Origin: Smittium culicis
Lineage: Eukaryota > Kickxellomycota > Harpellomycetes > Harpellales > Legeriomycetaceae
NCBI GenBank assembly: GCA_001970855.1
Contig: LSSN01000019.1
Span: forward strand, 55,141-119,140
Direction: 5' to 3'
Length of the DNA stretch: 64,000 nt
The notes beneath the pieces are model-generated. The model was not told where the DNA came from and did not search any database. It saw only the letters and a list, made by a program, of their open reading frames with translations. The first letter of the stretch is position 1; each line of letters opens with the position of its first letter. The translations under genes and the position numbers were made by a program. Positions 59,433-64,000 of this stretch are shown piece after piece.

Positions 59433-60274
59433 ATGATTTATCCAAAACGAGTTCTGTTAGCAACGGCATTAGTCACTTTTCTTCTGATCCTGCTTTTCAC
59501 CGGAACTTTCGAAACTCCCAAAAGTGCCATGACTGAGCCTAAAGGCTCCTCAAAGATGAACGCGGATGCGACTCCCTCAACAGTCGTTGTTGATGCCGGT
59601 GCTGGTGCTTCTAAAGACCGGGCCGCTGCCACTAACAACATGTTCCCACAAATAGATGAAGGTTCAGCCTTGATGGGCAAAATGGTCAATGAAACTCTGC
59701 GCAAGCAGCTAGGAAATAGCACCTGGTATACCCTTCACGTAATGGCCAGCAGGTACCCAACTGATCCCACAGAAAATGAACAAGAAGCTATGAAAGGCTA
59801 CATTAAGCTTCTCTCTTTCCTCTACCCATGCGGCGACTGGTAAATATATTTATACATATAATAATATATTCGCTCATTATAGAATTATTTTTAATCCAAA
59901 TCCATAATATTAATATTTTTTTTATTACGACGACTCGAAAATTCTTTTTTTTTCAGCGCTATCCACTTCCAAGCTTACTTGAAACAAAATCCTCCAAAGG
60001 TAGCTTTTTTTTTTTTCTTTCTCCTAGCTAATAATTGTTTCCATTATTCTAAAATATGTGTTTCTTTTTTCTTTTTTTTTAACTGGGATTATTTTTATAT
60101 AAATAGGTCGGTTCCCGTGATGAATTCGAGCAGTGGCTGTGCACTTTCCACAACGCTGTCAATACAAGGTTAGGAAAAAAAACTGTTGATTGTTCCAAAG
60201 TCCATGAAATGTACGATTGCGGCTGCGGCCCTGATCTCGTCAGGTACAAGCCTAAACCCGAAACTCAAAACTAA
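59433..60274 (+). CDS. ERV2: ER FAD-linked sulfhydryl oxidase Erv2, 3 exons
   Basis: Exons 59433-59839, 59957-59999 and 60107-60274 join to 205 residues. Residues 8-24 are a hydrophobic segment (LLATALVTFLLILLFTG) typical of the type II ER anchor of Erv2, followed by a variable linker. The Erv/ALR fold contains TWYTLHVMASRYP, the redox-active CGDC (YPCGDC/AIHF across the first junction), the FAD-binding block CTFHNAVNTRLGKK and Cys of VDCSKV. A C-terminal YDCGCG is the shuttle Cys pair that distinguishes Erv2 from mitochondrial Erv1. Erv2 forms disulfides with O2 as acceptor and passes them to protein disulfide isomerase. Length matches yeast Erv2 (196). Confidence 0.93.
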
Positions 60275-60824
60275 TCACATAACCACACCCCCATTACAAG
60301 AAAAACAAAAATACTCATCTTTGACTCTTGTGATCCACTTGCATAATTAAGCCTTCCCCTCTAAAAAAAAGAAGTTTTTTTTTGCATTTAATTTATTACT
60401 TTTAAATCTTACAACAATAGTAATTTATTTTCATAATCCGTCGATATATGAAATCACAAAATCTTTTTTTTTTTTTAAATTTTTATTATCACGCCATTCC
60501 TGTAAATAAACTTTTTTACATCAATCTCTATTGGACAGCAATCTCTTTTATACCAATAATCATTGATTAAAAATTTTATATTTTATTGATTAGCCAAGAA
60601 AACATTTATAATAATAAAAAACTTCTGTCCTATAGTTCTTGCAAATCCTAAACTCTCCATTGCTTATAATCGCTTAGATTTGTAATCATCTTTTATTTTC
60701 TTATTCTTTTACTATACATTTCAAAAAAAGAAATCATAAAAAAGCTATTGCTTATATATATCTATCTATCTGTCTATTTATTTATTAATAAAAAACTAGC
60801 AAGTTTTTTTTTTTTTAAAGAATA
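60275..60824. other. Intergenic region upstream of CMC2
   Basis: AT-rich with several T runs. CTATTGGAC (near 60529) and ACCAATAAT (near 60554) lie about 270-300 bp before the CMC2 start and are candidate promoter CCAAT boxes. Confidence 0.5.
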
Positions 60825-61067
60825 ATGCATCCACACGTTGCTGAACACAAGAACGTATCCTGCGTAGAATTTATCCGCGCTCTCGATGAGTGCCATAACT
60901 CGAACAAATGGCGCAAATTCTTCGGCTTCTGCAACGAGCCCCACGATCTGCTCAACAAATGTCTCGCCCGCGAGTACGAAAGCAACAGGAAGAAGCAGCT
61001 CGTCGTCTCCCGCGAAAAACGCGCCCAGATCGAGCAGAAATGGAAAGATATCGAAGCCAATAGATAA
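60825..61067 (+). CDS. CMC2: Cytochrome c oxidase biogenesis protein Cmc2 (twin CX9C)
   Basis: 80 residues, intronless. MHPHV at the start and the twin CX9C motifs (CVEFIRALDEC and CNEPHDLLNKC) define the Cmc1/Cmc2 family; WRKFFGFCN between and a basic C-terminal helix (REKRAQIEQKWKDIE) match Cmc2 best. These proteins enter the mitochondrial intermembrane space by the Mia40/Erv1 relay and are needed for complex IV assembly. Codon use is GC-rich at third positions (CTC, CGC, GAG) compared with most genes here. Confidence 0.93.
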   Translation: MHPHVAEHKNVSCVEFIRALDECHNSNKWRKFFGFCNEPHDLLNKCLAREYESNRKKQLVVSREKRAQIEQKWKDIEANR

Positions 61068-61484
61068 AGCTCGCCCTGACTTTTTCATCGCCTCGCCTCA
61101 CCACCCCTTCCATTTTTCATACATGATCGACTTTAACTTTTTTTAAAAAAAAATAAGGTGGAGTCTGAAACTTTACCTTACCAAAATAACACACACTCAT
61201 ACATCCTGGTATATTTACTCCTCCCTTTTTCTTTCTTTCTTTCTTTCGATCGGGATCAGTAGACTTTTAGTTCTTATACATATATATTTTTCATCCTTGT
61301 TCAAATACATATAAATATAGAATTATAGTTCCCATCACCAAAATAAAAATAAAAATAAAAAAAAAGAAACGCTGTGTATGATATTATACTTACAATATGG
61401 TTAAAAATATTAGATGTTATTTTTGGTATATACTTTTATTAATTTTTTTCGCTAGTTTTTGTTTTTTTTTTTAAATATAAAATT
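61068..61484. other. 3'-3' spacer between CMC2 and the small nuclear-type gene
   Basis: AT- and pyrimidine-rich, with a TTTC/CTTT repeat near 61229-61247 and A/T runs. No gene. Confidence 0.55.
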
Positions 61485-61904
61485 TTATGATGGCGAGTAC
61501 CGCGTATAATGGAGTCGCCCCAACTCACGATTAATGCGCGCGTATATTTCGCTCGCCCCTGCAGCAGCACCAGAACTGGTGCCAGCTTCAACTGCATCCG
61601 CATACACGGCCCCGCGCGCTGGCACGAACTCATCGCCGGCCTCCAGCAGACCGCCAAACTTTCGCTTCACCAGATGCAGCGATTTGAGGATAAAGTTCAT
61701 TTCCGCATACTCGGAAACAGCACCCTCTGCATGTGCTAGCAAGCCAACTTTGCTGCTGCCGGATCTTGCCTGCGTACTAGGCTCGGCCCTCATCCTCTTG
61801 CCCGATCGATCATCGTCCTCGTTGTCGCTGCTGTCTAGCCCTATAACCTCCGACACGTTCCTCTTGCTGCCTGCTCGCTTCTTAACGCTGTTGAACATAA
61901 ACAT
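61485..61904 (-). CDS. Unrecognised small protein with acidic/basic N-terminus
   Basis: 139 residues. The frame coincides with an island of high GC (61485-61904) in AT-rich DNA, and GC drops sharply at both ends, which argues that this strand and frame are the real ones. The N-terminus has basic clusters (VKKRAGSKRN, GKRMR) around an acidic stretch (DSSDNEDDDR), typical of nuclear proteins. A central helix-forming block (EYAEMNFILKSLHLVKRKF) and the C-terminal EIYARINRELGRLHYTRY look structured; the rest is Ala/Gly-rich. I do not recognise the family and propose no function beyond possible nuclear location. It converges on CMC2. Confidence 0.6.
   Translation of the reverse strand: MFMFNSVKKRAGSKRNVSEVIGLDSSDNEDDDRSGKRMRAEPSTQARSGSSKVGLLAHAEGAVSEYAEMNFILKSLHLVKRKFGGLLEAGDEFVPARGAVYADAVEAGTSSGAAAGASEIYARINRELGRLHYTRYSPS

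Positions 61905-64000
<2,096 letters not shown>

Overview
The window looks like nuclear DNA of a very AT-rich fungus. It has spliced genes with short introns (GT...TAG, roughly 70-190 bp), typical fungal proteins (Epl1, INCENP/Sli15, Tel2, Taf12, Dbp8, Ram2, Pre4, Erv2, Atx1, Cmc2, secreted fasciclin proteins), Asn/Ser-rich disordered proteins and long AT-only intergenic stretches. An early-diverging lineage of the Zoopagomycota/Kickxellomycotina (Harpellales) type fits the style. That is inference from composition and gene content; there is no rRNA or marker gene to prove it.

Layout. 1-15.6 kb is gene-dense: a 3'-truncated fasciclin gene (-), an alpha/beta hydrolase (+), the DEAD-box helicase Dbp8 (-) divergent from the prenyltransferase alpha subunit Ram2 (+), proteasome beta-7 Pre4 (-), a 550-base assembly gap, and a Ras guanine-nucleotide exchange factor (-). 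15.6-28.2 kb is an AT desert with decayed mobile DNA: a cluster of TTAA-flanked piggyBac-type MITEs, a dead Tc1/mariner transposase and a coding-like fragment. At 28.2 kb lies a second fasciclin gene (+), a paralog of the first. 30-44 kb holds EPL1 (+) and an INCENP homolog (-) tail to tail, each with a long regulatory upstream region. 44-50 kb is a second AT desert with a well-preserved MITE. 50-62 kb is gene-dense again: TAF12, TEL2, ATX1 (-), ERV2, CMC2 and an unrecognised small nuclear-type protein (-). The last 2 kb is non-coding and ends in a long TAA microsatellite.

I reconstructed exons by hand for the spliced genes. In each case the summed exon length is a multiple of three and the joined protein keeps family motifs across every junction. 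Functionally the genes are mostly housekeeping: chromatin and transcription (EPL1, TAF12), chromosome segregation and PIKK stability (INCENP, TEL2), ribosome biogenesis (DBP8), protein turnover (PRE4), Ras signalling and prenylation (RasGEF, RAM2), and copper/thiol chemistry (ATX1, ERV2, CMC2). No tRNA, rRNA, CRISPR array or intact autonomous transposon was seen.

Most unusual items: a family of TTAA-flanked inverted-repeat elements including a head-to-head pair; a Tc1/mariner relic legible despite the AT bias; an ATX1 gene whose first coding exon is only the start codon; mirror-image purine/pyrimidine flanks around the EPL1-INCENP pair with clustered CCAAT and TTTCGCG sites; and a single-nucleotide-loop G-quadruplex tract just beyond the INCENP stop codon.
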